This document shows positions 7,591-16,468 of a stretch of 35,050 nucleotides of DNA, one piece after another. Origin of the DNA: JABSOG01 sp041583135. GTDB taxonomy: Bacteria > Pseudomonadota > Gammaproteobacteria > Enterobacterales > Alteromonadaceae. The notes beneath the pieces are model-generated. The model did no database searches. It had not been told where the DNA came from and was given only the letters and a program-made list of their open reading frames with translations. The position numbers were made by a program, and so were the translations under genes. Each line of letters begins with the position of its first letter. Within the stretch, counting starts at the first letter, position 1. The stretch covers positions 1 to 35,050 of the forward strand of contig JBFHGJ010000057.1 of the NCBI GenBank assembly GCA_041583135.1, in the 5' to 3' direction.

Positions 7591-9483
7591 ATGACTGATC
7601 AAAGTTACGATTCCAAGGATATTGAAGTATTAAGCGGACTTGATCCGGTGCGTCGCCGCCCGGGCATGTACACTGATACGACAAGACCCAATCACCTGGC
7701 TCAGGAAGTCATCGACAATTCTGTCGATGAAGCCCTTGCCGGACACGCGCAGTCGATGCTGGTTGTGCTTCATGCCGACATGTCGGTAGAGGTTACCGAC
7801 GATGGCCGCGGAATGCCGGTAGATATTCATCCTGAACAAGGGGTATCCGGGGTTGAACTTATTCTCACCAAATTACATGCCGGTGGTAAATTTTCCAATA
7901 AGAACTATCAATTTTCCGGTGGTTTGCATGGGGTGGGGATCTCAGTGGTCAATGCCTTGTCCAAACGGGTTGAAATTACCGTTAGACGAGATTGCCAAGT
8001 CTATGAAATGGCTTTTGAAAATGGCGAGAAGGTCTCTGAGTTGACGGTAACCGGCACGGTCGGTAAGCGCAACACCGGCACTCGTGTTCGTTTTTGGCCC
8101 GATCCGCAGTATTTTGACTCGGCCAAGCTGTCGGTCACCAAGTTGCTGCACAATCTTAAAGCCAAAGCGGTTTTGTGTCCGGGACTTAAGATCAAGTTTG
8201 ATGACAAGGTTAACGGCAATAAGCACGAATGGTGTTTTTTAAACGGCCTTGAAGATTATTTAATCGATGCGATTAAAGATTTTGAAACCCTACCGAAAAA
8301 GCCTTTTGTCGGCAAATTTAGCGGCAATGAGGAGGCGGTTGACTGGGCATTGTTGTGGTTGCCCGAAGGCGGCGATATGCTGCAAGAAAGTTATGTCAAC
8401 TTGATCCCGACCGCACAAGGCGGCACCCATGTCAACGGTTTGCGCCAAGGCTTGTGTGAGTCGATGCGTGAGTTTTGTGAGTTTCGCAATCTCTTACCGC
8501 GTGGGGTTAAGTTGACCCCGGATGATGTGTGGGACCGTTGCAGTTATATCCTCTCGGTTAAAATCCAAGACCCGCAATTTGCCGGGCAAACCAAAGAAAA
8601 ACTGTCCTCACGCCAATGTGCCGCCTTTGTTTCCGGCGTCGTCAAGGACGCTTTTAGCCTGTGGCTCAATGAGCACACCGAAACGGCAGAAGCATTGGCG
8701 CAGATGTGTATCTCCAGTGCGCAACGGCGCCTAAAGGCGAGCAAAAAAGTGGTGCGCAAAAAAGTCACCGCAGGGCCTGCCTTGCCCGGTAAGCTAACAG
8801 ACTGTTCAAGCCAAGATACCAGTCGTACCGAGCTGTTTTTGGTGGAAGGGGACTCGGCCGGCGGCTCGGCTAAACAGGCCAGAGATCGCTTCTTTCAAGC
8901 GATTATGCCGCTACGCGGTAAAATTTTGAATACTTGGGAAGTGGAAAGTGGGCAGATTTTGGCGTCCCAAGAGATCCATGATATTTCGGTGGCCATAGGT
9001 ATTGACCCGAACGCTACCGATTTGTCCGATTTACGCTATGGCAAGATCTGTATTCTCGCCGATGCCGACTCCGATGGGCTGCACATTGCCACTTTGTTGT
9101 GTGCTTTGTTCATCAAGCATTTTAGAGCCTTGGTTCAAGAAGGCCATGTTTATGTGGCGATGCCGCCTTTGTATCGAATCGATGTCGGTAAAGAGGTTTA
9201 CTATGCCTTGGATGAAGACGAGAAAAAGGGCATTTTAGACCGAATTGCCGCCGAAAAAAAACGTGCTAAGGTCAATGTTCAGCGCTTTAAAGGTCTGGGT
9301 GAAATGAACCCGATGCAATTGCGTGAAACTACCATGGACCCTAATACTCGGCGTTTGGTGCAGTTGACCATCGACGATTCTCATGAAACTCAGGAGCTGA
9401 TGGATATGCTGCTGGCGAAAAAACGGGCGCCGGATCGCAAACAATGGTTAGAAACCAGAGGAGATGAGGCCATTATCGCCTAA
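7591..9483 (+). CDS. parE: DNA topoisomerase IV subunit B
   Basis: ParE is the ATPase and TOPRIM subunit of topoisomerase IV, which unlinks daughter chromosomes. The 630 residues equal the E. coli length. The GHKL ATPase domain shows DNSVDEALAG (catalytic Glu47), DDGRGMP and GGLHGVGISVVNALS. The TOPRIM domain has EGDSAGG (Glu419) and DADSDG (Asp491, 493, 495). The quinolone region reads PLRGKILNTWEVE, as in wild-type enzymes. The C-terminal KRFKGLGEMN-type motif is present as QRFKGLGEMNPMQL. The ATG has no strong Shine-Dalgarno, consistent with coupling to yqiA upstream. Confidence 0.97.
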   Translation: MTDQSYDSKDIEVLSGLDPVRRRPGMYTDTTRPNHLAQEVIDNSVDEALAGHAQSMLVVLHADMSVEVTDDGRGMPVDIHPEQGVSGVELILTKLHAGGKFSNKNYQFSGGLHGVGISVVNALSKRVEITVRRDCQVYEMAFENGEKVSELTVTGTVGKRNTGTRVRFWPDPQYFDSAKLSVTKLLHNLKAKAVLCPGLKIKFDDKVNGNKHEWCFLNGLEDYLIDAIKDFETLPKKPFVGKFSGNEEAVDWALLWLPEGGDMLQESYVNLIPTAQGGTHVNGLRQGLCESMREFCEFRNLLPRGVKLTPDDVWDRCSYILSVKIQDPQFAGQTKEKLSSRQCAAFVSGVVKDAFSLWLNEHTETAEALAQMCISSAQRRLKASKKVVRKKVTAGPALPGKLTDCSSQDTSRTELFLVEGDSAGGSAKQARDRFFQAIMPLRGKILNTWEVESGQILASQEIHDISVAIGIDPNATDLSDLRYGKICILADADSDGLHIATLLCALFIKHFRALVQEGHVYVAMPPLYRIDVGKEVYYALDEDEKKGILDRIAAEKKRAKVNVQRFKGLGEMNPMQLRETTMDPNTRRLVQLTIDDSHETQELMDMLLAKKRAPDRKQWLETRGDEAIIA

Positions 9484-9582
9484 GCGGTAACGCTCAGGCA
9501 CATCACAGTACAACGCTATCTAATAAACAGTTAAATGTTGAAATAATAATAATAACAGCAGCAATACAGGTTGAATAAACAC

Positions 9583-11499
9583 ATGAAAATGATTATCCAT
9601 ATGGGCAGAGGCGCAAAACGCACGATGGCGTGTGCGGTTTTTGGCTTTATGCTGCATACAGGGGCATTCGCTGCAAATGGTGATGTGCCAGGACAAGTCT
9701 CGCTTGCCGACCAGGTAGTGGCTCAAGCAAGACAATTGGAACAGACTCAAGTGAGCAAAGCTATCGATATGATGATAGCGCGCGAGCAGGAGGTGAGCGA
9801 AAGTGCGTCAAACCGGGAGATGGCGCGTTTTTACAATAAACTGGCGGAGTTGCACTCGACCCTCGGTAAGGTTGAACAGGTACGCCTGTACGGCAATAAA
9901 GGGTTGGCTCTGATTGGTGATGAAACCGTTTCTATCGGTGCCGAGCTGCACTTTAATCTCGGTCTTGCCGATGAAATTCAATCCCGCTATATCGAAGCCC
10001 GTAAGCATTATGAAAAAGGGCTACACATTGCCGAGTTGACCAATAACCGCTTGTCTCAGGCTCGGGGGAAATTGTATTTGGCCGCCGTTTACACCGCCGG
10101 TGAGGACTATAACAAATCCCTTGAGTTGATGCGTAATGCCTATAGCCTCTCTGAGGAGGTTAAAGATCCTGAGCTGACGTGGGAGGTGATGAATGAAATG
10201 GGGCTGTTGTACTCTTATCTCGATGATGAGGAGCAGGCTGCCGGATTTCATACCAAAGCCATTGAGGTGGCCAAGCAGTTGCAGATGAAAGAGCTTATTA
10301 TCGTCAGTCTCTACAATGCCGCGCTCACCAATATTCAGCTAAAGCGTTATGATGTGGCCAATGTGTTGTTTGGTGAAATGCTCGAGCAGAGCAAAGGCTC
10401 GACAGAAAAGTCCAACATGTACACTGCCTACAAAGGCTTTGCTATTTCCGCCAGAGAGGCCGGACAGTATGAAAGGGGCTTTAATTATCTGGCAAAGGCG
10501 GAGGAATACCTACCCTATGTCCAACATGTGATGCAGCGATTTGAACATCATATGATTAAGGCGCAATTGCTCAATGCCCTTGAACAGACCAACAAGGCGC
10601 TCGAAGAACTCGCCATTGCCGAAAGACTGTTGCCAGAGGAAATGCATGGCAGCAGCAGTATTCATGGACTGGGGATTTATCGCGCCAAAAGCCGCTTTTT
10701 TGCTGAACTCAATCAGTATGAGCAGGCCTATCAATGGCTCGAGAAGTTCACTAAAGGTTTTGTCGAGTATCGTGATAAAGAGCGCGAAGACAAAGCGTTG
10801 AAATTGCGCATGTCGTTTGATAGCGAACGCAATGAAGTGCGCAATCAAATGCTGGAAAAAGAAAATGAAATCAAAGCATTGCAGTTAAAACAGGCCGACA
10901 GTGAAAGGCAAATACAAACCTTTTTCCTGGTTGCGTTGGCACTGTTGTCGTTGGTGCTTATCTTTGTCATGTATCGCCAGTTCCATGCCCGGCGTCAGCT
11001 AAAGAACTATGCCGAGACTGATAGTTTGACGGAGTTGTTCAATCGCCGTTATGCCTTTACCAATGGTGAAACTCTGGTGAAGCAATGTAAGCAAACCGAG
11101 CGAGCCTTTAGTATCTTTTTATTTGATTTAGACCACTTTAAGAGCATCAACGATACCTATGGTCATCCGGCAGGCGATTTGGTGCTGAAGGCAGTGGCTG
11201 ATATCAGCAAAAGCTGCCTGCGCGGCACTGATGTGTTGGCGCGGATCGGCGGCGAAGAATTTGTTGCCATTTTACCCGGGGTCGATTTGGACATGGCGGA
11301 GTTTATCGCCACTCGCTTACGCGAGCGGCTGGAGTCTTCCGAGCAGGAATTCCAAGGGGCACGATTCTCTGTGACGGCCAGTTTTGGGGTGGCCTGTTTA
11401 AGACAGGGTGAAGATTTCGAACTGCTGACTCAACGCGCCGATAAGGCTCTATATATGGCCAAAGACAATGGCCGTAATTGTGTGGCTTTGGCCAGCTAA
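9583..11499 (+). CDS. Exported/membrane TPR-containing diguanylate cyclase (GGDEF)
   Basis: About 638 residues: a signal peptide (hydrophobic core ending GAFA-ANG), a periplasmic tetratricopeptide array (about residues 50-410), a predicted coiled coil (KENEIKALQLKQADSERQ), a membrane helix (about 447-466) and a cytoplasmic GGDEF domain. The active site is GGEEF (556-560), and an inhibitory I-site RxxD (RGTD, 547-550) sits five residues ahead, so both synthesis of c-di-GMP and product inhibition are expected. The TPR part probably senses a periplasmic protein or peptide, but the ligand is unknown. The start is uncertain: TTG 9571 directly abuts AGG, while ATG 9583 and ATG 9601 also allow a signal peptide. 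It sits between parE and parC. Confidence 0.88.
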   Translation: MKMIIHMGRGAKRTMACAVFGFMLHTGAFAANGDVPGQVSLADQVVAQARQLEQTQVSKAIDMMIAREQEVSESASNREMARFYNKLAELHSTLGKVEQVRLYGNKGLALIGDETVSIGAELHFNLGLADEIQSRYIEARKHYEKGLHIAELTNNRLSQARGKLYLAAVYTAGEDYNKSLELMRNAYSLSEEVKDPELTWEVMNEMGLLYSYLDDEEQAAGFHTKAIEVAKQLQMKELIIVSLYNAALTNIQLKRYDVANVLFGEMLEQSKGSTEKSNMYTAYKGFAISAREAGQYERGFNYLAKAEEYLPYVQHVMQRFEHHMIKAQLLNALEQTNKALEELAIAERLLPEEMHGSSSIHGLGIYRAKSRFFAELNQYEQAYQWLEKFTKGFVEYRDKEREDKALKLRMSFDSERNEVRNQMLEKENEIKALQLKQADSERQIQTFFLVALALLSLVLIFVMYRQFHARRQLKNYAETDSLTELFNRRYAFTNGETLVKQCKQTERAFSIFLFDLDHFKSINDTYGHPAGDLVLKAVADISKSCLRGTDVLARIGGEEFVAILPGVDLDMAEFIATRLRERLESSEQEFQGARFSVTASFGVACLRQGEDFELLTQRADKALYMAKDNGRNCVALAS

Positions 11500-11616
11500 A
11501 TAGCGGCAGGCCGCGGATTTATCCGCGTGCCACCAAATAGGTGCAATCCGTTTATGTGTAGCATGATTAGGATCACTTATTAAGCGAACAACAATTAATC
11601 ACGACAGACAACAACA

Positions 11617-11631
11617 AGTGCCTCAGGCACT
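11617..11631 (+). other. Small hairpin just upstream of parC
   Basis: AGTGCC-TCA-GGCACT is a perfect 6-bp stem with a 3-base loop. It lies 7 bases before the ATG at 11639 and 28 bases before the ATG at 11660. It may affect initiation or act as a processing site. Confidence 0.4.
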
Positions 11632-11659
11632 GGTTTGAATGAAAGGCGAACAACAACGA

Positions 11660-13933
11660 ATGACTGATGTAGATTACACCATGGATAATGTTGAGCAGGT
11701 AGCGCTCAGGCGATTTACCGAAGAAGCCTATTTGAACTATTCCATGTACGTCATCATGGATCGGGCCTTACCTCATATCGGCGATGGCTTAAAGCCGGTG
11801 CAACGACGCATCATTTTTGCCATGAATGAATTAAGCCTAGGGCCAGCGGCCAAATACAAGAAATCGGCCAGAACCGTCGGTGACGTACTAGGTAAATATC
11901 ATCCCCACGGCGATAGCGCCTGTTATGAGGCGATGGTACTGATGGCGCAGCCGTTTTCCTACCGCCATCCGCTGGTGGATGGTCAAGGTAACTGGGGGGC
12001 GGCAGACGACCCGAAATCTTTTGCGGCGATGCGTTATACCGAGGCGCGTCTGGCGAAGTTTTCCGAGGTGTTGCTCTCAGAAGTCGGACAGGGCAATGTC
12101 GATTGGGTGCCCAATTTTGACGGCACCCTAAAAGAGCCGAAAGTCTTACCTGCAAGATTACCGCACATTTTACTCAACGGCATTACCGGTATTGCCGTTG
12201 GTATGGCCACCGATATTCCACCGCACAATACCCTTGAAATTGCCGATGCCTGTATTCACTTGTTGTCGAATCCTAAGGCGACACCGGCTGAGTTGATGGC
12301 ATTTGTCAAAGGCCCGGATTACCCAACCGAGGCGGAGATCATCACCCCGGTCGCGGAGATCCAAAAGATCTACGAAAGTGGCCGTGGCAGCATCAAAATG
12401 CGCGCGGTGTTTGAAGAAGAAAGTGGTGAGGTGGTGATCAATGCGTTGCCTCATCAGGTCAGTGGCGCCAAAATTTTAGAACAGATAGCGGCGCAAATGA
12501 ACGCCAAGAAACTGCCGATGGTGGCGGATTTGCGCGATGAGTCGGACCATGAAAACCCCACTCGTATCGTCATTGTCCCACGCTCAAACCGAGTCAATGT
12601 CGAACAGTTGATGCAGCATTTGTTTGCGACCACCGACCTTGAAAAGAACTACCGAGTCAATCTCAATGTGCTTGGGTTGAACAACCGTCCTCGGGTTAAG
12701 TCGCTGTCTGAAATGCTCAACGAATGGCTTGAGTTTCGTCGTGACATCGTGACCAGGCGCTTACAACATCGTTTAGATAAAGTGTTGGCGCGGTTGCATA
12801 TTTTAGAAGGTTTGATGATAGCCTTTTTAAATATCGACGAAGTGATTGCGATCATTCGCAGCAACGATGAACCCAAGCCGGTATTGATGGAACGCTTTGG
12901 GCTCAGCGCTGAGCAGGCCGACGCGATTTTGGATTTGAAATTGCGTCATTTGGCCAAGCTTGAAGAAATGAAGATCCGCGGCGAGCAAGATGAACTAAAC
13001 AAAGAGCGTGAAGTGCTTGAATCGACCTTAGGATCCAAGGCCAAAATGACGCGTTTGCTGAAAAAAGAGATCAAAGAGGCGGCGCAAACCTATGGCGATC
13101 CGCGTCGTTCACCGATTGTCGAGCGTGGCGAAGCCAAAGCGTTGACCGAAAAAGAACTGATCCCAAGTGAGGCGGTGACGGTGGTGCTGTCGGAAAAAGG
13201 TTGGGCAAGGTGTGCCAAAGGCCATGATATCGATGCGACAGGCTTAAGTTATAAAGCCGGAGACAGCTTTAAGTCGTGCAGTAAAGGGCGCAGCAATTTG
13301 CCGGTGGTCTTTATGGAGTCCTCCGGTAAGGCGTTTGCCACCGATGCACACAACTTACCGACTGCCCGTAGCCAAGGCGAGCCTTTATCCGGGCGTTTTG
13401 CCACTACCAGCGGAGAAAACTTTGAACACGTGGTGATGGCGGAGCCTTCGCAGCTGTTCTTGTTGGCCTCTGATGCCGGTTATGGTTTTGTGACCAATTT
13501 TGAATCTATGGTCAGTAAGAATAAAAACGGCAAAGCGGTGGTCACGCTACCGAAAGGGGCTAAGTTATTGCAGCCAAGTGTTGTTGCAGATGTTGAAAGC
13601 GACTTGTGTTTGGCCATCACCAATGAAGGGCGGATGTTGGTCTTTCCGATTAAGGACTTACCACAGCTGTCCAAAGGCAAGGGCAATAAGATCATCTCAA
13701 TTCCATCGGCGCGAGCTGCGGCAAGAGAAGAATATGTCACCATCTTATCTGCCATTTCCGGCGACGTGTCGGTGACCATTTACGCCGGTAAACGTAAGCT
13801 GACCTTAAAACCGGATGATTTGGCCCATTACCGTGGCGAGCGTGGACGCAGAGGCAGTAAACTGCCTCGCGGGTTACAACGGGTCGATGAAATTGAAGTG
13901 GTGCAAGCAGAGCCAAATGCGCCTAGCGAGTAG
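11660..13933 (+). CDS. parC: DNA topoisomerase IV subunit A
   Basis: ParC is the DNA-cleaving subunit of topoisomerase IV. It shows EEAYLNYSMYVIMDRALP, the KKSARTVGDVLGKYHPHGD block, the catalytic tyrosine in RYTEARLAKF (Tyr126) and a C-terminal beta-pinwheel domain (about 490-750). The quinolone-resistance positions are wild type: Ser86 and Glu90 in HGDSACYE. The 757 residues fit the family (E. coli 752). I chose ATG 11660 because MTDVDYTMDNVEQ matches the usual short leader; ATG 11639 adds seven residues and neither has a clear ribosome binding site. The stop codon lies inside the terminator stem. Confidence 0.96.
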   Translation: MTDVDYTMDNVEQVALRRFTEEAYLNYSMYVIMDRALPHIGDGLKPVQRRIIFAMNELSLGPAAKYKKSARTVGDVLGKYHPHGDSACYEAMVLMAQPFSYRHPLVDGQGNWGAADDPKSFAAMRYTEARLAKFSEVLLSEVGQGNVDWVPNFDGTLKEPKVLPARLPHILLNGITGIAVGMATDIPPHNTLEIADACIHLLSNPKATPAELMAFVKGPDYPTEAEIITPVAEIQKIYESGRGSIKMRAVFEEESGEVVINALPHQVSGAKILEQIAAQMNAKKLPMVADLRDESDHENPTRIVIVPRSNRVNVEQLMQHLFATTDLEKNYRVNLNVLGLNNRPRVKSLSEMLNEWLEFRRDIVTRRLQHRLDKVLARLHILEGLMIAFLNIDEVIAIIRSNDEPKPVLMERFGLSAEQADAILDLKLRHLAKLEEMKIRGEQDELNKEREVLESTLGSKAKMTRLLKKEIKEAAQTYGDPRRSPIVERGEAKALTEKELIPSEAVTVVLSEKGWARCAKGHDIDATGLSYKAGDSFKSCSKGRSNLPVVFMESSGKAFATDAHNLPTARSQGEPLSGRFATTSGENFEHVVMAEPSQLFLLASDAGYGFVTNFESMVSKNKNGKAVVTLPKGAKLLQPSVVADVESDLCLAITNEGRMLVFPIKDLPQLSKGKGNKIISIPSARAAAREEYVTILSAISGDVSVTIYAGKRKLTLKPDDLAHYRGERGRRGSKLPRGLQRVDEIEVVQAEPNAPSE

Positions 13934-13942
13934 GCGCTTTTT
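13919..13942 (+). terminator. Rho-independent terminator overlapping the parC stop codon
   Basis: GCGCCTA-GCGAG-TAGGCGC forms a perfect 7-bp GC-rich stem followed at once by TTTTT. The TAG stop of parC (13931-13933) is the first half of the 3' arm, and the T run ends one base before the stop of the convergent gene. Confidence 0.92.
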
Positions 13943-13943
13943 C

Positions 13944-15680
13944 CTAGTGGCGTCTATAAACGGGCTTGCCATTTAGGTAGGTCATCAACACTTTAGTTTG
14001 TGCAATGGTGTTTTTATCGACCTCAAATAAGTTGCGGTCGATCACGATAAAATCCGCCAACTTGCCGACTTCAATCGAGCCGACCTTATCTTGTTGGCGC
14101 ATCACATAGGCGCCGTTGATGGTGTAGGCGCGAAGCGCTTGTTCTAGGCTAACGGCTTGAGGGTCTCGGGTAAGGGCGTTTTGTAAGCCGACAAATGGAT
14201 TGAGCGGGCTGACATTCCAGTCGCTGCTCAAGGTCAAACGGGCTCCGGCTGCAACCAAGGACTTTATTGGCACGAGATTATCGGCGCGGTTTGGGCCGAT
14301 AAGGGCATCGTTTTCAGCCCAGTGCTCGGGGTTGGTAAAGTCGCCGGCAACCTGAGCATCGGCGCTGACATTGAGTTCGGCAAATCGCGGCAAGTCTGTC
14401 GGATCAACCACCTCCAAATGTGTCAGTCTGTGACGGCCTTTATCACTGCCGCCTTGTTCGATGGCATTGAGCGCCTGGTGAATGCCTCTATCGCCGATGG
14501 CATGAATATGAAAATCAAATCCCACCGCCTCTAGGGTTTTGATGTAACGAGCCAACCGAGTTTCACTAAAATAGTTCAATCCTCGATTGTCACTCAACCC
14601 GATGAGGTCGGTGTTGTAGGGCTCATGCATTGCTGCTGTGGTATTTGACAGTAGGCCATCGCTATAAACCTTGATTTGATTGAATTTTAATAGGCTGTTG
14701 GGGTCATTGCTGTAAAGTGCACTGAGTGCTGCCAGTTGTGTCTCATCGTCTAAACTCGGATAGGCCCACAAGCCAACATTCACTCTAACGGTCAGTTGAT
14801 GGTTATCTCTGGCTTTTAACCAAGTCAGATGGTCATCCCGACGCCAAAAACTGCGGGCATCACTGATTGAGGTAATGCCGAACTTGGCCAGTTGCGGTAG
14901 GGTGTAGTTAACCAAACCATCATAATCACGCTTTTGTGTCTGGGTGTTTGGCTGCATCGCGATGTCCATCACGAGGTTACCGGCGTTGTCGATAAGAATG
15001 CCATTGGGGCGGCTGCTGTTGGCTTTACGCAGGATCTTGCCACCGATAGGGTCGTCACTGTTGCTGTCAATACCGGCAAGGGCTAAGGCTTTGGAGTTGA
15101 CCCACATCGAATGGGAAGTTTGCTCCATGATGATCACCGCTTGGTCGCGGACGATATCATCAAGTATATCAATAGGTTCGCGCTCTGCTTGTAACAATGT
15201 CCAAAGACTGTGACCATAGCCGATAAGCCATTTGGCGTGTGGATTGTCATCGGCCGCTTGTGTGATAGCGGCGGCAAACCGCTCGGCATCGGGTTGTTGG
15301 TCATCTAGGGTAAAGAGGGTATTGTCAGAGGCCGATTCAATCGGGTGAGTATGAACGTCATGTAGCCCTGGTAGCACCATGCTGCCTTGTAGATCGGTGA
15401 TCATCGTCCTATCATCTACAAATGCTCTGGCACCGTCATTTGAACCGACATAGACGATGGTGTCACCCTCAATTGCCATGGCTTCGGCCCAGCGCTGCTG
15501 CGGGTTAAGGGTATATATTTTGCCGTTTTCAAACACTTGACTGGCTTTGGCCGTAGTTGGTGAAACGTCAAACGCTTGATTAGAATGAGTGTCAGAGCCG
15601 GAGCAAGCGCTTAGCAGCATTGTTGTTGCAATAAGCTGTGTCAGTGACAACCATTGCCGTTTGGAGATTGATAGAAGCAT
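13944..15680 (-). CDS. Exported amidohydrolase lipoprotein (amidohydrolase 3 / YtcJ-like)
   Basis: A 578-residue metal-dependent hydrolase of the amidohydrolase superfamily; substrate unknown. The N-terminus has a lipoprotein signal with lipobox LLSAC (Cys26), so the mature enzyme is lipid-anchored outside the cytoplasm. Family features in order: the N-terminal beta-sandwich (ENGKIYTLNPQQRWAEAMAI), the metal HxH in HDVHTHP, HIHAIGD, THLEVVD, SSDWNVSPLNP with the metal Asp, and the closing KLADFIVIDRN that completes the sandwich. AGGA 9 bases ahead supports ATG 15680; a TTG at 15701 lies before this site. It converges with parC (10 bases) and is divergent from the two-component genes. Confidence 0.88.
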   Translation of the reverse strand: MLLSISKRQWLSLTQLIATTMLLSACSGSDTHSNQAFDVSPTTAKASQVFENGKIYTLNPQQRWAEAMAIEGDTIVYVGSNDGARAFVDDRTMITDLQGSMVLPGLHDVHTHPIESASDNTLFTLDDQQPDAERFAAAITQAADDNPHAKWLIGYGHSLWTLLQAEREPIDILDDIVRDQAVIIMEQTSHSMWVNSKALALAGIDSNSDDPIGGKILRKANSSRPNGILIDNAGNLVMDIAMQPNTQTQKRDYDGLVNYTLPQLAKFGITSISDARSFWRRDDHLTWLKARDNHQLTVRVNVGLWAYPSLDDETQLAALSALYSNDPNSLLKFNQIKVYSDGLLSNTTAAMHEPYNTDLIGLSDNRGLNYFSETRLARYIKTLEAVGFDFHIHAIGDRGIHQALNAIEQGGSDKGRHRLTHLEVVDPTDLPRFAELNVSADAQVAGDFTNPEHWAENDALIGPNRADNLVPIKSLVAAGARLTLSSDWNVSPLNPFVGLQNALTRDPQAVSLEQALRAYTINGAYVMRQQDKVGSIEVGKLADFIVIDRNLFEVDKNTIAQTKVLMTYLNGKPVYRRH

Positions 15681-15727
15681 ATCTGAGTGTCCTATGTGCA
15701 AAGTGACATTCAGTATAAATTACCGTC

Positions 15728-15746
15728 GGTAACCGTTAGGTAACCG
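15728..15746. promoter_or_regulatory. Tandem GGTAACCG repeats, likely response-regulator operator
   Basis: GGTAACCG occurs at 15728-15735 and 15739-15746, with start-to-start spacing of 11 bases. Direct repeats one helical turn apart are the usual layout of OmpR/PhoB-family sites. The pair lies between the amidohydrolase lipoprotein and the response regulator, upstream of a possible -10 for the regulator (CATAAT, 15765-15770). Binding by that regulator is inferred. Confidence 0.5.
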
Positions 15747-15802
15747 GCGCTTGGTTGCCTTTGGCATAATGTGGCAAAACCATTGATAGATAAGGTGTCA
15801 AG

Positions 15803-16468
15803 ATGTTGATACTTATGGCTGAAGACCAAGCCGACTTGGCTGAGCTGACCATCGACTATCTGCAAGATGAAGCGATAGAGTGCGATTACGCCTGTGATGG
15901 CAACATGGCGATGAATTTGCTCTCAGTCAATCAATATGATGTGGTGGTGCTGGATGTTAATATGCCCAAAACCGATGGTTTTGCGGTTTGCCGCTGGCTA
16001 AGGGCCAAGCAGGATGACACGCCAGTTTTGTTTTTGACGGCGCGAGATACTCTTGATGACAAACTGTTGGGCTTTGACTGTGGTGCTCAAGACTATCTGT
16101 GTAAGCCGTTTGAACCGCAAGAGTTGTTGGCTCGAGTAAAAGTGCTGGGCAACGGGCGACAGGCAAGAGCAAAGCGTTTTAGCTTGGATAATCTTAAGAT
16201 TGAGATCAGTGAGCATCGCCTATATCGTGGTGAAAAAGAGATCCAACTGCCGCCGACACAATGGCAGCTGCTGGTTCTGTTGGCGCAACACAGCCCAAAC
16301 TTGGTGTCAAAAGCGCAGATTGCCGAAGCTCTTTGGCCGGCTCAAGAGGTAAACGATGATAGGCTCAAAATGCTGATCTTTCGGTTGAGGAATGCCATTG
16401 ACACGCCGGGAAATCGGCCGTTGGTACACACCATTAGGGGCGCAGGTGTGGCGCTAAGAAATCCATGA
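15803..16468 (+). CDS. OmpR/PhoB-family response regulator
   Basis: A 221-residue transcription factor with an N-terminal receiver domain and a C-terminal winged helix. The receiver has the acidic pair Glu7-Asp8, the phospho-acceptor Asp51 in VVVLDVNMP, Thr79 in FLTA and Lys101 in LCKPF. The winged-helix part spans about 125-220 and ends in the usual VHTIRGAGVALR wing. AAGGTG stands 5 bases before the ATG. Its stop overlaps the kinase start by four bases (ATGA), so the two are translated together. Repeats upstream suggest it controls its own operon and perhaps the divergent amidohydrolase. Confidence 0.93.
   Translation: MLILMAEDQADLAELTIDYLQDEAIECDYACDGNMAMNLLSVNQYDVVVLDVNMPKTDGFAVCRWLRAKQDDTPVLFLTARDTLDDKLLGFDCGAQDYLCKPFEPQELLARVKVLGNGRQARAKRFSLDNLKIEISEHRLYRGEKEIQLPPTQWQLLVLLAQHSPNLVSKAQIAEALWPAQEVNDDRLKMLIFRLRNAIDTPGNRPLVHTIRGAGVALRNP

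Noticed and set aside
11660..13933. Quinolone-resistance changes in parC or parE
   Set aside because: Ser86 and Glu90 of ParC and the PLRGKILNTWEVE region of ParE are wild type.
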